A stretch of DNA of 34,886 nt from an uncultured Agathobacter sp. (GTDB taxonomy: Bacteria > Bacillota > Clostridia > Lachnospirales > Lachnospiraceae). A program made the position numbers and the translations under genes. Below the pieces are notes generated by a model, which was not told the origin of the DNA, did no database searches, and saw only the letters and a program-made list of their open reading frames with translations. Where the stretch lies: the NCBI GenBank assembly GCA_934365945.1, contig CAKRNE010000023.1:1-34886 (forward strand), read 5' to 3'. Shown piece by piece: positions 6,050-15,103 of the stretch (its first letter is position 1; every line of letters begins with the position of its first letter).

Positions 6050-6366
6050 TATAATATGATTTGAGGTTCAAAAGATATTCTGTTAAAGATACCTTATAAC
6101 CATAAATTTGTACCTTGAAAACTTCACATAAATGAGGATTTTATCAGCTAAAATTGGTATTATATAAGTAGTAGCAATCAAGAAAACCACTTATGTCTCA
6201 GATCTTGTTGTTTAGCTTCACAAACAAAATGAAGATGACAAGCTGCGCCTGAAAACAAAAAAAGATGGTGGAATGAATTCTTCCATACTTTAAAATCGTT
6301 TATGTGAGATTTTCAATGTACAAACTGTTTGTTAAGAGGTGGTTTTGCCCCTCAAATCATAATATA
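6050..6366. mobile_element. Short inverted-repeat element (MITE-like or IS remnant), ~317 bp
   Basis: TATAATATGATTTGAGG at 6050-6066 is the inverted repeat of CCTCAAATCATAATATA at 6350-6366, with one mismatch; similarity continues inward as TTCAAAAG and GGTTTTG. The interior has no reading frame above about 20 codons. The element fills the gap between LytTR box C and the first twin kinase. I cannot define a target-site duplication. It may be a miniature transposable element or the shell of an insertion sequence, and otherwise the 6019-6385 gap shows no gene. Confidence 0.45.
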
Positions 6367-6385
6367 GAAAATTACGGAGATTCTA

Positions 6386-7660
6386 ATGCAAACCATTTAC
6401 AAAATATATTTTGAATTACTTTTTGATATTCCTTTGGCACTTCTTCTTTTTCGTATTTCAGAAAACAGACAAGATAAGCCTGTATCCTGCTACACAAAAT
6501 TAATGTATTGTCTAATTTTATTTTGTATATCTTATTTTCTTAATGCATCTCTTTTTTCAGTTATTTTATGTTTTATTACATTACCACTAATATATTCTTT
6601 ATATGTTTTCCCTAAAAATTACCGGATTGCATTGATGAATTTTTTTGAATTTGTAATTTTTTATTTTATGATATATATTATTATTGTGATTGTTTATACG
6701 CTCATCTTTAATGATCAGGATATTACAATTATTTCACAACAATATAATACCTACAAATCCACTATAATAAATTTATTAACATATATAATCTATGCATTAA
6801 CTTCAAATCTTGTACAAATAAATATTACTAAAAGTATATACATCTTATTTTTTAATGCGGTAGTAATTTCCATCAGTGTCATTCTTGGTTACACAACCCT
6901 TTCTTTAAATCTATGGGATTCGGGTTCAACTGTACTTCCTGTTATCTTTGCTACTATTTTTGTCTTAATTATTATTTGCATCTCTTTATATAATAAATTC
7001 TTATCTATTATTGAAGAAAACACTAATTATCGGTTCAAACTTGAACTTGATAAAATGGAACAGGAATATTCTGCCAAGCTCGACGATAAATTAAATCAGC
7101 TTCACTCTTTAAGACATGATATGAAAAACCATCTGATAGTAATTGATGGTTATGCTTCACAGCACAATGATAGGAAAATTCATGAATATATTCATAATAT
7201 TTCTGAGGATCTTTCTCTGACAAATACTGTAGATTCAGGCTCTCATATCGTCTCAGCTCTTATAGCTGAAAAAGAGGACAAGGCAAAGTCACAAAATATC
7301 AGATGCGAAATTAATATAAGTACACCCGGTATTAATATTGACGATTTTTCAATTACGACCATAATAGGAAATCTGTTTGATAATGCGATAAAAGCAGCCG
7401 CTGAGTGTGAACATGGCTGGATCAGATTCTCCATCACCCAGACCGGCTCATATATGAATATAGTTATTGAAAATTCCTACTTTGGAAATATTATAGAAAA
7501 CAATGGTGAATTTACATCTACCAAAAATGACAAGGTCTTACCTCATGGAATAGGCATAAAAAATGTCCGTAAAGTCGTTTCCAACCTTAACGGACAAATT
7601 GATTTTTCTTATGCCAGCGGATATTTTAGCGTAAAGGCAGAACTCCCTAATTATAGTTAA
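6386..7660 (+). CDS. GHKL sensor histidine kinase, twin 1
   Basis: A 424-aa membrane histidine kinase. Residues 1 to about 205 form a multi-helix membrane sensor. A coiled linker leads to the phosphoacceptor helix SLRHDMKNHL, followed by a GHKL ATPase with N box NLFDNAIKAA and G box HGIGIKNV. ACGGAG precedes the ATG. The last ~220 residues are nearly identical to those of the next gene, while the sensor halves share only scattered residues (for example LLFRI near the start). The 3' flank (7661-7673) carries a remnant of the end of the response regulator gene now at 8976-9749, so this copy of the kinase half was probably duplicated from the twin 2/regulator junction. The likely partner is that regulator. 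Confidence 0.93.
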   Translation: MQTIYKIYFELLFDIPLALLLFRISENRQDKPVSCYTKLMYCLILFCISYFLNASLFSVILCFITLPLIYSLYVFPKNYRIALMNFFEFVIFYFMIYIIIVIVYTLIFNDQDITIISQQYNTYKSTIINLLTYIIYALTSNLVQINITKSIYILFFNAVVISISVILGYTTLSLNLWDSGSTVLPVIFATIFVLIIICISLYNKFLSIIEENTNYRFKLELDKMEQEYSAKLDDKLNQLHSLRHDMKNHLIVIDGYASQHNDRKIHEYIHNISEDLSLTNTVDSGSHIVSALIAEKEDKAKSQNIRCEINISTPGINIDDFSITTIIGNLFDNAIKAAAECEHGWIRFSITQTGSYMNIVIENSYFGNIIENNGEFTSTKNDKVLPHGIGIKNVRKVVSNLNGQIDFSYASGYFSVKAELPNYS

Positions 7661-7673
7661 GTTCCTGCTCCTT
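7011..7673 (+). repeat. Near-identical kinase-half duplication, copy 1 (partner 8340-9002)
   Basis: 663 bp aligned without gaps at an offset of 1329. I count about 16 differences by eye (about 97-98% identity), and a central stretch of nearly 290 bp from 7108 appears identical. Similarity stops abruptly at the membrane-sensor boundary on the left. On the right it runs 13 bases beyond the stop codon, into sequence that in copy 2 is the end of the response regulator gene. Confidence 0.9.
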
Positions 7674-7729
7674 TATAGTTTAATTTATCGTTTTTTTAAG
7701 TTATAATATTAAACATAGGGAGACACGGT

Positions 7730-8989
7730 ATGAATAATTACATTAATATTTTTTTAGAATTTTTATATCTTCTTTGTAATGCATTCTTGCTATTCAGAAT
7801 ATGTGAAGAAAATATGCACAATAAAATCAGCATTCCGATGAAGTTATTTTATATTATAGTATTTGTAGTTTCTCCAGCCACAATACATGCTATCGGGATA
7901 TTATCATATTTTGCTCCTATCCTATTCATGCTTATAATTTTTAGAAAAATAAACAAACTACTGTTAAAATGTTTATTCAATTATATAGCTATATTATTTC
8001 TATTTATACCAATTGCCACTATACAAACTTTACTATTAAATGATGCACATTTTGCACTGAGTTCTCAGGAATATTTAAATTATAAAACCACAACCATTTT
8101 TATAGTTGTTTATAATATTTACATACTTTATACCAACAATATAAAAAGAAAATCCAGTGCATATTTTTATTCATATGCATTTACAATTATTATATTGGGA
8201 TTAAGTATGTTGCTTGGCTACATTACGCTTTCAATATGCATTGAAAATCCAAACTCTTATAATTTGATTGTTATTTTTTCAATTATATTTTTATTCCTTA
8301 TCATGTGTATTTCACTATATGATAAATTTCTGGCAGTTATTGAAGAAAACACCAATTATCGGTTCAAACTGGAACTTGATAAAATGGAACAGGTATATTC
8401 TGCCCAGCTCGACGATAAATTAAATCAGCTCCATTCTTTAAGACATGATATGAAAAACCATCTGATAGTAATTGATGGTTATGCTTCACAGCACAATGAT
8501 AGGAAAATTCATGAATATATTCATAATATTTCTGAGGATCTTTCTCTGACAAATACTGTAGATTCAGGCTCTCATATCGTCTCAGCTCTTATAGCTGAAA
8601 AAGAGGACAAGGCAAAGTCACAAAATATCAGATGCGAAATTAATATAAGTACACCCGGTATTAATATTGACGATTTTTCAATTACGACCATAATAGGAAA
8701 TCTGTTTGATAATGCGATAAAAGCAGCCTCTGAGTGTGAACCTGGCTGGATCAGATTCTCCCTAACCCAGACCGGCTCATATATGAATATAGTTATTGAA
8801 AATTCCTACTCCGGAAATATTATAGAAAACAATGGTGAATTTATATCTACCAAAAATGACAAGGTCTTACCTCATGGAATAGGCATCAAAAATGTCCGTA
8901 AAGTCGTTTCCAACCTTAACGGACACATTGATTTTTCTTATGCCAGCGGATATTTTAGCGTAAAGGCAGAACTCCCTAATTATAGTTAA
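7730..8989 (+). CDS. GHKL sensor histidine kinase, twin 2
   Basis: A 419-aa membrane histidine kinase with its own membrane sensor (residues 1 to about 200) and a cytoplasmic kinase half almost identical to twin 1 (SLRHDMKNHL, NLFDNAIKAA, HGIGIKNV). AGGGAG lies before the ATG, and TATAAT at about 7702-7707 could give it a separate promoter. The 3' end overlaps the convergent response regulator gene by 14 bases, so the two stop codons interlock. This arrangement is probably ancestral, because twin 1 carries a copy of the same junction. The two kinases probably feed one regulator from different peptide inputs. Confidence 0.93.
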   Translation: MNNYINIFLEFLYLLCNAFLLFRICEENMHNKISIPMKLFYIIVFVVSPATIHAIGILSYFAPILFMLIIFRKINKLLLKCLFNYIAILFLFIPIATIQTLLLNDAHFALSSQEYLNYKTTTIFIVVYNIYILYTNNIKRKSSAYFYSYAFTIIILGLSMLLGYITLSICIENPNSYNLIVIFSIIFLFLIMCISLYDKFLAVIEENTNYRFKLELDKMEQVYSAQLDDKLNQLHSLRHDMKNHLIVIDGYASQHNDRKIHEYIHNISEDLSLTNTVDSGSHIVSALIAEKEDKAKSQNIRCEINISTPGINIDDFSITTIIGNLFDNAIKAASECEPGWIRFSLTQTGSYMNIVIENSYSGNIIENNGEFISTKNDKVLPHGIGIKNVRKVVSNLNGHIDFSYASGYFSVKAELPNYS

Positions 8990-9002
8990 GTTCCTGCTCC
9001 TT
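8340..9002 (+). repeat. Near-identical kinase-half duplication, copy 2
   Basis: Partner of 7011-7673. Here the last 13 bases lie within the 3' end of the minus-strand response regulator gene, which identifies this copy as the probable source of the duplication. Confidence 0.9.
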
Positions 9003-9749
9003 ATATGCTCTCCTTATCTTGTCCAGATGAAGTTCCTTTATCTGATCATGATATTTCCTGCTCAAAGGGACCTCCATGCCTCGTCCAAAGCATACCACAT
9101 CCTTTTTTACTTCTTTAATGTAATTAAAATTGGCTATATACCCCTGATGAATATACATAAATACATCATTATCCAATCTTTCATATACATTTTTCAGAGG
9201 CTCATAACAGCTTATTTCCTCATCAATTTTATGGAATACACATTGGTTTCTGCGTTTTTCTATATATATTACATTTTGAAGGTCTATGAGAACATCTTCA
9301 TATCCGGATTTAATTTTTAGATATCTTTTTTCCGCTTTTTGTGCATTTTTACGATAATCAATCTGAATTTTTGCTTTTTCGATAATGTGCTTTACCTGTG
9401 TATATTTTATCGGTTTCATGACATAATCAAGTGCATCAAGTCTGAATGCCTGTATCGCAAATGCATCATAACTCGTCACAAATGAGATACATACCCATGG
9501 GTCGATTTTTCTTAATGCATCAGCCATCTCAATACCTGTCATACCGGGCATTTCCACATCAAGAAACAATAAATCATATTCCTTACTCTTAGAAAGTATA
9601 TTATTCATGAGTTCTTTTGCATTATCATAGAGATCGATGCTTACATTAATATCCATTTCATTTCCGTATTCACTCACGAATTTTTTTAGTTCATTCCGAA
9701 AAAATTCTTCATCATCGCATATTGCTGCTCTTATAGTTTCGTATTGCAT
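8976..9749 (-). CDS. LytTR-family response regulator
   Basis: A 257-aa response regulator. The receiver domain (about 1-125) has AICDDEEF, the phosphoacceptor Asp in LFLDVEMPG, a switch Thr/Ser in FVTSYD, and Lys in VMKPIKY. The LytTR DNA-binding domain follows (about 145-245), with NVIYIEKRRN and FMYIHQGYIAN. The ATG at 9749 follows AAGGA. It is convergent with twin kinase 2 and overlaps it by 14 bases. It is the only regulator next to the twin kinases and the best candidate to bind the TRYCAAATRRCAC repeat pairs at 187-220, 3814-3847 and 5985-6018. Confidence 0.93.
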   Translation of the reverse strand: MQYETIRAAICDDEEFFRNELKKFVSEYGNEMDINVSIDLYDNAKELMNNILSKSKEYDLLFLDVEMPGMTGIEMADALRKIDPWVCISFVTSYDAFAIQAFRLDALDYVMKPIKYTQVKHIIEKAKIQIDYRKNAQKAEKRYLKIKSGYEDVLIDLQNVIYIEKRRNQCVFHKIDEEISCYEPLKNVYERLDNDVFMYIHQGYIANFNYIKEVKKDVVCFGRGMEVPLSRKYHDQIKELHLDKIRRAYKEQELNYN

Positions 9750-9817
9750 ATATTAAATTCCTTAAAATCCCCCTATAACCACCTTACAGTCCTTCTAAGC
9801 GTCTTACAGTTACAATG

Positions 9818-10966
9818 TCATATATTTATGTAATTGTCGCGGTCTACCTCTATCACGGTATAGTAATTCTTTCCAAGCTTTTTCCTGACATTTTCCTGTA
9901 TTGCATTGCATATATCGTCATCTGAGGTGATATAGCCGAATGGAACTGCAATATCAAAAACCAAATTCGTATGTGTATCACCTCTGATAATACGGAAATC
10001 GTGCATATTTATGTGCGAATCAAGCCCTTTTATCACAGAGAGCACCTCGACCTTCAGTCCGGCTACCTCCTCATCCTCTATCGCTACCGGGTCCATGTGG
10101 ATGGTCACAATACAGCCCAGCTCTCTTCGTATCCTGCGCTCCAGATTGTCGATTATATCGTGCAGCTCGACCATATCTCCGTCCTCCGGCACCTCTGCAT
10201 GAAACGATACTATCCTGTGTCCCGGTCCATAATCATGCACCATAAGGTCATGCATACCGAGTATGTTTTTGTCAAAGTCCAGTACCATCTCCTTGAGTTT
10301 CTCGACAAACTCCGGCTCCGGCTTTGCTCCAAGCAGCGGGTCTATCGCCTCTCTGGCTGATGATATCCCTGAATAGAATATAAACAATGACACAAATACA
10401 CCGCCTATTCCATCCAGATTGAGTCCTGAAAAGTGCGCTATGAGTGTGGCTGCAAGTACTACAGATGTAGCGATACAGTCTGACAGACTGTCCCTGCCTG
10501 TCGCTTCGAGTGTTGATGAATCAAGCTTTTTTGAAAAATAGAAATTGTATACCGCCATGACGCATTTTACGGCTATCGATGCCAGTAGTATCACTACAAT
10601 AAGCCATGAAAACTCTATGTCCTGCGGCTTTATGATTTTGCCAAAGGAATCCCTGAACAACTCAAAGCCCATGATGAGTATGATTGCTGCAACTGCCAGT
10701 GTAGCCACATACTCCATCCTCGCATGTCCGTATGGATGCTCCTCGTCGGCTCTCTGTGCAGCCATCTTGAAGCCCGCTATCGTGATGATTGATGAGCCTG
10801 CATCTGACAGGTTGTTGAATGCATCCGCAGTGATTGAGATTGCACCGCTAAGCATTCCTGCAAAGAGCTTGCCGGCAAAGAGTATGAGGTTTAAAAATAT
10901 GCCGACTATACCGCACAGCATACCATATTTATTTCGTTTTTCAATGTCTGTTTCTGTCTCTGGCAT
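9818..10966 (-). CDS. Cation diffusion facilitator (CDF) metal transporter
   Basis: A 382-aa CDF-family metal/proton antiporter. The membrane domain (about 20-215) has the metal-site pattern DAFNNLSD in helix II and the typical HPYGHARMEY loop, with further Asp/His in helix V. A cytoplasmic ferredoxin-like domain (about 220-300) contains HDLMVHDYG and the family's HAEV and HDIIDNLE segments, and a further C-terminal extension follows to 382. CDF proteins export Zn, Mn or Fe; the metal cannot be fixed here. AGAGG precedes the ATG. It is the last gene of the minus-strand series starting at cpsB, 18 bases after lepB. A role in that operon beyond co-transcription is unclear. Confidence 0.92.
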   Translation of the reverse strand: MPETETDIEKRNKYGMLCGIVGIFLNLILFAGKLFAGMLSGAISITADAFNNLSDAGSSIITIAGFKMAAQRADEEHPYGHARMEYVATLAVAAIILIMGFELFRDSFGKIIKPQDIEFSWLIVVILLASIAVKCVMAVYNFYFSKKLDSSTLEATGRDSLSDCIATSVVLAATLIAHFSGLNLDGIGGVFVSLFIFYSGISSAREAIDPLLGAKPEPEFVEKLKEMVLDFDKNILGMHDLMVHDYGPGHRIVSFHAEVPEDGDMVELHDIIDNLERRIRRELGCIVTIHMDPVAIEDEEVAGLKVEVLSVIKGLDSHINMHDFRIIRGDTHTNLVFDIAVPFGYITSDDDICNAIQENVRKKLGKNYYTVIEVDRDNYINI

Positions 10967-10984
10967 TTACTTTACCTCTATTTT

Positions 10985-11605
10985 TTATTTTACCGCTCCG
11001 AATCTGTCGAACGGGTAATATCTGAATATCGCTTTTGCAAGTATATCGTCCTTTGACACATATGTGTGCTCCCAGACTCTTGCGTCTGATGAGCCATTTC
11101 TGTTGTCACCGAGCAGCAGATATGAGTCCTGTGGCACCTTAAACTCGTAAGGTCCGGCATTTACTGTCCACGGATCCTCACCGCTCTGGTTTGACTTGAG
11201 ATAATTCTCCTCAAGCGCCTCACCGTCTATATACACCTGGCCGTCCTCTATGGTGACTGTCTCTCCCGGCAGACCTATTACACGCTTGATGTATTTCTCA
11301 GAAGGCGAATCCGGTGCATTGAATATGACTATATCCCCTCGTTTTGGGTCTGAAAATGTATATGCGAGCCTGAAGCCAAATATGTCATCTCCAATCTGTA
11401 TGGTGTTCTCCATCGAGCCTGACGGGATATTTGCATTTATAATGACATAGTTCTTTATGAGTATTGCCGCTACAATGGCAAATGCGATTGTTAACACCCA
11501 GCTTAAGATTTCCTTGACTGGTGATGTTTTTTCTTCCGGCTTTTTTGGCTCCATCTCATCGGTTGTTTTTGTGTTTTCTTCGTTGTTTAAGTCTAATATC
11601 TCCAT
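10985..11605 (-). CDS. lepB: Signal peptidase I
   Basis: Type I signal peptidase that cleaves secretory signal peptides at the outer face of the membrane. One N-terminal transmembrane helix (about residues 32-55) is preceded by an acidic cytoplasmic tail. The catalytic Ser is in IPSGSMENT, the Lys is in YIKRVIGLPGE, and the substrate-binding GDNRNGSSDAR box is present. I place the start at the ATG at 11605, nine bases after AAGGAG; ATGs at 11611 and 11626 are also in frame. It lies downstream of the EPS kinase and Hsp90-like genes and 18 bases upstream of the CDF gene. Total length (about 206 aa) is normal for Gram-positive enzymes. Confidence 0.93.
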   Translation of the reverse strand: MEILDLNNEENTKTTDEMEPKKPEEKTSPVKEILSWVLTIAFAIVAAILIKNYVIINANIPSGSMENTIQIGDDIFGFRLAYTFSDPKRGDIVIFNAPDSPSEKYIKRVIGLPGETVTIEDGQVYIDGEALEENYLKSNQSGEDPWTVNAGPYEFKVPQDSYLLLGDNRNGSSDARVWEHTYVSKDDILAKAIFRYYPFDRFGAVK

Positions 11606-11668
11606 TTTCATGTTCTCCTTATTCATGCTTCAATAAGTGTTTGATAATATATGTCATGGCGGTACAGC

Positions 11669-13567
11669 CTATGGTGCCATCCACCACTTTATAAAGTCCT
11701 TCCTTGTAAAATAAAGACTTGTAAGCCCGTAATCTGCGATTTCCCTGTCTGTAAAGGTCTTTGCTATATACGCATTGATTTCATCCGGGAAGTCTCTCTC
11801 GAGGCACCACTGCGCCTGCAGGCTCATTGGCTTTTCCAGCTCATATTGGTGCACGAGCTCGCCTCCAAAATCTATGATACTGTTCCATCTGGATGCATTT
11901 CCCAGTATCCTCTGCTTGATATTTTCTATGATCACAGCTCTTGCAATCCTTACCTTTTTGTATTTTTCGGCGCGCTGCAAAAGCATTGCATTGCGGTTGT
12001 GGGTATTTATCACCAGCTCCATCGGGTCTGTCAGCTCATTTGACACCAGACAAAATACAGGGTCCAGATCATAATACTCCGGTCTTAGCACGTAGTCGTT
12101 TCTGTACGATGCTGCCGTCTTTGCCACGGTTAGGTCTGCCGATACATCCGTGTATATGATGCCCGGCATGTCACCCATAACATACTCCATAGATGTGATG
12201 TACGGTGTCATAAACTGCCAGAAGGCTCTGATATTCTGCTCAAATACTATGATATCGTACTTGTCAATAAACTGACCATAATCATAAGGGTAGTTCTCCC
12301 TATAGTGTGCAAAAAGTGCTCTCTGCATGAATGCCAGCTTTATTCGCCTGCCGGTAAAGCCGTTTATCACTGTCTTTATCGGTACCTCAACCTCACGCTC
12401 CTTCAGATACACAATCACGCGGATTGCCCTGCTGATAAGCTCATTTTCTGCCTCATACTCACATACCAGTCTGCTTCGTCCATCTGATAAATACTGTCCC
12501 AGGGTCAGTGGACTCTGCCCAAAGGCATCTATGATAATCTGTCCGATATACTGGCGGAGCTCTATGAGCTTTTCATCAAATGCCGCTCCGTCCCTGGATA
12601 TATTTATATTTAAAAAACGTGTTTTGATATTGAGCTGATATGAGAAATTGTCTATCCATGCCGGTTTCAGCCCCAATACATCTGTGGACTCTGTCACAAG
12701 CACTCCCTGCTGATAGAGCGTGGACTTTTGAAAATATCCTCTGTGCTTCGGATGATATATTGCCACATATCCCTCGAGCAGGTTATTTTCAACCCTGATA
12801 ACATTCATTCCGACCAGCTCATTGAGTGGATAGTTCCACTGTACCTTTGGTTTATAAATACATTTTTCCTCTACGTCGTATTTTACGTGTATCGGAATTG
12901 GAATGGTAAGCATATAATGATTTATGGTTTTTACGATAAATGCCATGTCGATGTACGGAGCATACGACGGCTTTATAGGAATGGTGATTCTGGTTCCCGG
13001 CGTCTGTCTCTGTGAAATGACATACTCTATCTGACCGCTTTCCCCAAACCACTTTGCCATAACAGGCGCAGTATCCTGCGGATTGCTTACATTCCATGCT
13101 GTATTTATAACCCTGTCCTTTTTGGACTCTATAAGTATTGCCTTCGACACCGTAAAGCAGGAGCTAAGACCGATTCCGTAATATGAAAATGGCTCATATT
13201 GAAGCTGCTGGTTCTCAAAATCACTGCTCGTGTAATAGCTTTCCCCGATTTTTGCCACATAATGCTTCAGGTCGTACTCATTTATGCCTATTCCATTGTC
13301 CTCTACGGTGAGAATCCTGTTGGTGCTGTCATAGGTAATATCTATGCGCGGTTCATATATCTGTCTGACCTCGCGCATCTGATTTGCCTGCTCCATTTCC
13401 AGAAATTCCGTGCCCCAGCTCCATTCAAGCGCCTGACGCATATTACACGCATCTATTGCATTGAGCACAAGCTCCCTTATAAAAGCCTTCCATGACGCAT
13501 AAAACCGCTGGCTCGCAAGCATAGGCAGCATATTTGATTTTACTAATTCTACATCTATACTTTTCAT
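11669..13567 (-). CDS. Hsp90-like (GHKL) ATP-binding protein
   Basis: A 632-aa protein with an N-terminal GHKL/Hsp90-type ATPase. The N box is ELVLNAIDACNMR, the G1 box is VEDNGIGINEYDL, the glycine-rich lid is FSYYGIGLSS, and a TPGTRITIPI segment follows. The remaining 400 residues do not resemble a motif I can name, although length and domain order recall HtpG. Its start overlaps the stop of cpsD by 4 bases (ATGA), so it is co-translated with the exopolysaccharide module. A true chaperone HtpG would not be expected there; a chaperone-like or regulatory role in polysaccharide assembly is speculation. Confidence 0.75.
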   Translation of the reverse strand: MKSIDVELVKSNMLPMLASQRFYASWKAFIRELVLNAIDACNMRQALEWSWGTEFLEMEQANQMREVRQIYEPRIDITYDSTNRILTVEDNGIGINEYDLKHYVAKIGESYYTSSDFENQQLQYEPFSYYGIGLSSCFTVSKAILIESKKDRVINTAWNVSNPQDTAPVMAKWFGESGQIEYVISQRQTPGTRITIPIKPSYAPYIDMAFIVKTINHYMLTIPIPIHVKYDVEEKCIYKPKVQWNYPLNELVGMNVIRVENNLLEGYVAIYHPKHRGYFQKSTLYQQGVLVTESTDVLGLKPAWIDNFSYQLNIKTRFLNINISRDGAAFDEKLIELRQYIGQIIIDAFGQSPLTLGQYLSDGRSRLVCEYEAENELISRAIRVIVYLKEREVEVPIKTVINGFTGRRIKLAFMQRALFAHYRENYPYDYGQFIDKYDIIVFEQNIRAFWQFMTPYITSMEYVMGDMPGIIYTDVSADLTVAKTAASYRNDYVLRPEYYDLDPVFCLVSNELTDPMELVINTHNRNAMLLQRAEKYKKVRIARAVIIENIKQRILGNASRWNSIIDFGGELVHQYELEKPMSLQAQWCLERDFPDEINAYIAKTFTDREIADYGLTSLYFTRKDFIKWWMAP

Positions 13568-14277
13568 GATTTGTCCGACTTGCCGTAATAGCTGCCGTAA
13601 TAATTGCCATAGTAACCACTGACATGACTGCTTTTCTTATTGTTGACCTTGTTGAGCACGGCGCCGAGTATCCTGACTCCTGATGCTTCGAGCTGCTTTT
13701 TGACGCTCTGTATCATTCTGGCGCTCGCCATGCCCTGACCTATCACAATTATAGCCCCATCACAGTACTTGGCCACGACTGCCGCATCAATAGCAGCGCC
13801 TATCGGCGCACAGTCTATGATTATGTAGTTGAAATGCTCTTTTCCAAAATTGAGAAGCTCCTGAAAATATTTTTTTTCAAGTATCTCTGTCGGGTTCGGC
13901 ACTGACGGTCCTGCAAATATCATAAAAAGCCCCTGTATCTGTGTGCCATATAATACCTCATCCAGCCTTCTCTGACCTGACAGATAATGTGACAGACCGC
14001 ACAGCTCACCGCCACTTGCCAAAGATGCACGCAGTCTTCCTGCAAGAACTGATTTTCGCATATCCGTATCTATGAAAAGCACTCTCTTGCCTGACTCTGT
14101 AAGCGACCGCGCCAGATCAAGTGCCACGGTGCTTTTGCCTTCATTTGGAACAGAGCTTGTCACAAGAAGTGTGCGTATATCATCACCGCAAAACTGTATA
14201 TTTGTCTTCAAAGCACGCAGCGATTCCTTCATCGTATAGCTTTGTTCTTTTAACTTGCCAAATTTTACTAATTCCAT
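13564..14277 (-). CDS. cpsD: Capsule/EPS tyrosine-protein kinase (BY-kinase, CpsD-like)
   Basis: A 237-aa bacterial tyrosine kinase controlling polysaccharide chain length and export. Walker A is in SVPNEGKSTVALDLARSL, the A' motif is VLFIDTDMRKS, and Walker B is YIIIDCAPIG. The C-terminus is a tyrosine cluster (GYYGNYYGSYYGKSDKS), the site of autophosphorylation. It acts with the membrane adaptor encoded just upstream (CpsC) and is dephosphorylated by the CpsB phosphatase at the head of the operon. AGGAGATGG precedes the ATG. The stop overlaps the next gene by 4 bases. Confidence 0.95.
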   Translation of the reverse strand: MELVKFGKLKEQSYTMKESLRALKTNIQFCGDDIRTLLVTSSVPNEGKSTVALDLARSLTESGKRVLFIDTDMRKSVLAGRLRASLASGGELCGLSHYLSGQRRLDEVLYGTQIQGLFMIFAGPSVPNPTEILEKKYFQELLNFGKEHFNYIIIDCAPIGAAIDAAVVAKYCDGAIIVIGQGMASARMIQSVKKQLEASGVRILGAVLNKVNNKKSSHVSGYYGNYYGSYYGKSDKS

Positions 14278-14301
14278 CTGCCCATCTCCTGATGCCGGCT
14301 T

Positions 14302-15078
14302 CTATTTTGCTGAAGCTGACTGCTTTTTCTTGTTCTTCCTATGACTGCCCTTGCGCTTTTTTCTGCCTCTGTAATGCTCGCCGTCATCCTCCGCCTCATC
14401 AAGCGGAAGTGTGCCAAGCACATTCATGCCAAGCTTTTTCTCCACATCCTCTGTATCAATTATTGTATCGTTGAACAGATATGTAACCACTATAACTGCT
14501 ATCGAAATAAACGCTCCGGCGAATGCTCCAAGTACTGTATTTTTGCCTATATTAGGACTTACTGCACCACCATCATCATATCCGCTTTGTATAATTGTAG
14601 GTGAGTCCTGCTTCATTTTTTCCGCAATATATGAGGCTGCAACCTTTGCAATCTCATCTGCTATCGTCTTCGCCATCTGCGGATTGGGATCTGTGACTGT
14701 GATATTGAGCACTCGCGAATTGGACGGATTGTCAATGGTCACACGACTGCCAAGGGTCTTATAGTTCTCGTTGAGCCCAAGGTTTTCTATGACCTTATCC
14801 AATACCGGTCGTCCCTTTACGACTACTATATAGTCGTTGGTCAGGCTGGTACCCGTCTGTATATCCGCAAGACTTGTGATTGAGGTACTCTTTGAAAGTA
14901 CATAAAGCTCAGATGTGGATTCATACATCGGTGTTATCATAAATCTGCTCACTGCAAAAGCCACTGCACCTGTTGCTATAGTGACCAGAATAATCCATTT
15001 CCAATATGAAATTATCTCCAGAAACAGATCCTTTAAATCTATTTCTATTTCGTTATCAAAATCCTGTTCTCTTTCCAT
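14302..15078 (-). CDS. cpsC: Wzz/CpsC-type polysaccharide chain-length regulator
   Basis: A 258-aa polysaccharide co-polymerase. It has an acidic cytoplasmic N-terminus, a first transmembrane helix at about 28-48, an extracellular Wzz domain (MYESTSELYVLSKS), a conserved Pro/Gly-rich segment before a second helix (about 178-200), and a cytoplasmic tail rich in Lys/Arg (GRKKRKGSHRKNKKKQ). In Gram-positive bacteria this protein activates the separate CpsD kinase, encoded next. It lies 25 bases below cpsB. Confidence 0.93.
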   Translation of the reverse strand: MEREQDFDNEIEIDLKDLFLEIISYWKWIILVTIATGAVAFAVSRFMITPMYESTSELYVLSKSTSITSLADIQTGTSLTNDYIVVVKGRPVLDKVIENLGLNENYKTLGSRVTIDNPSNSRVLNITVTDPNPQMAKTIADEIAKVAASYIAEKMKQDSPTIIQSGYDDGGAVSPNIGKNTVLGAFAGAFISIAVIVVTYLFNDTIIDTEDVEKKLGMNVLGTLPLDEAEDDGEHYRGRKKRKGSHRKNKKKQSASAK

Positions 15079-15103
15079 TATGTATCCCCGCGTTGTTCAC
15101 CGG

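Noticed and set aside
6115..6212. Short frames of 11 and 19 codons inside the inverted-repeat element
   Set aside because: No ribosome binding sites and no recognisable features; they are expected by chance.
7035..8552. Antisense 62-codon frames present in both kinase genes
   Set aside because: They are mirror shadows of the duplicated kinase coding sequence; their similarity is explained by the sense-strand duplication.
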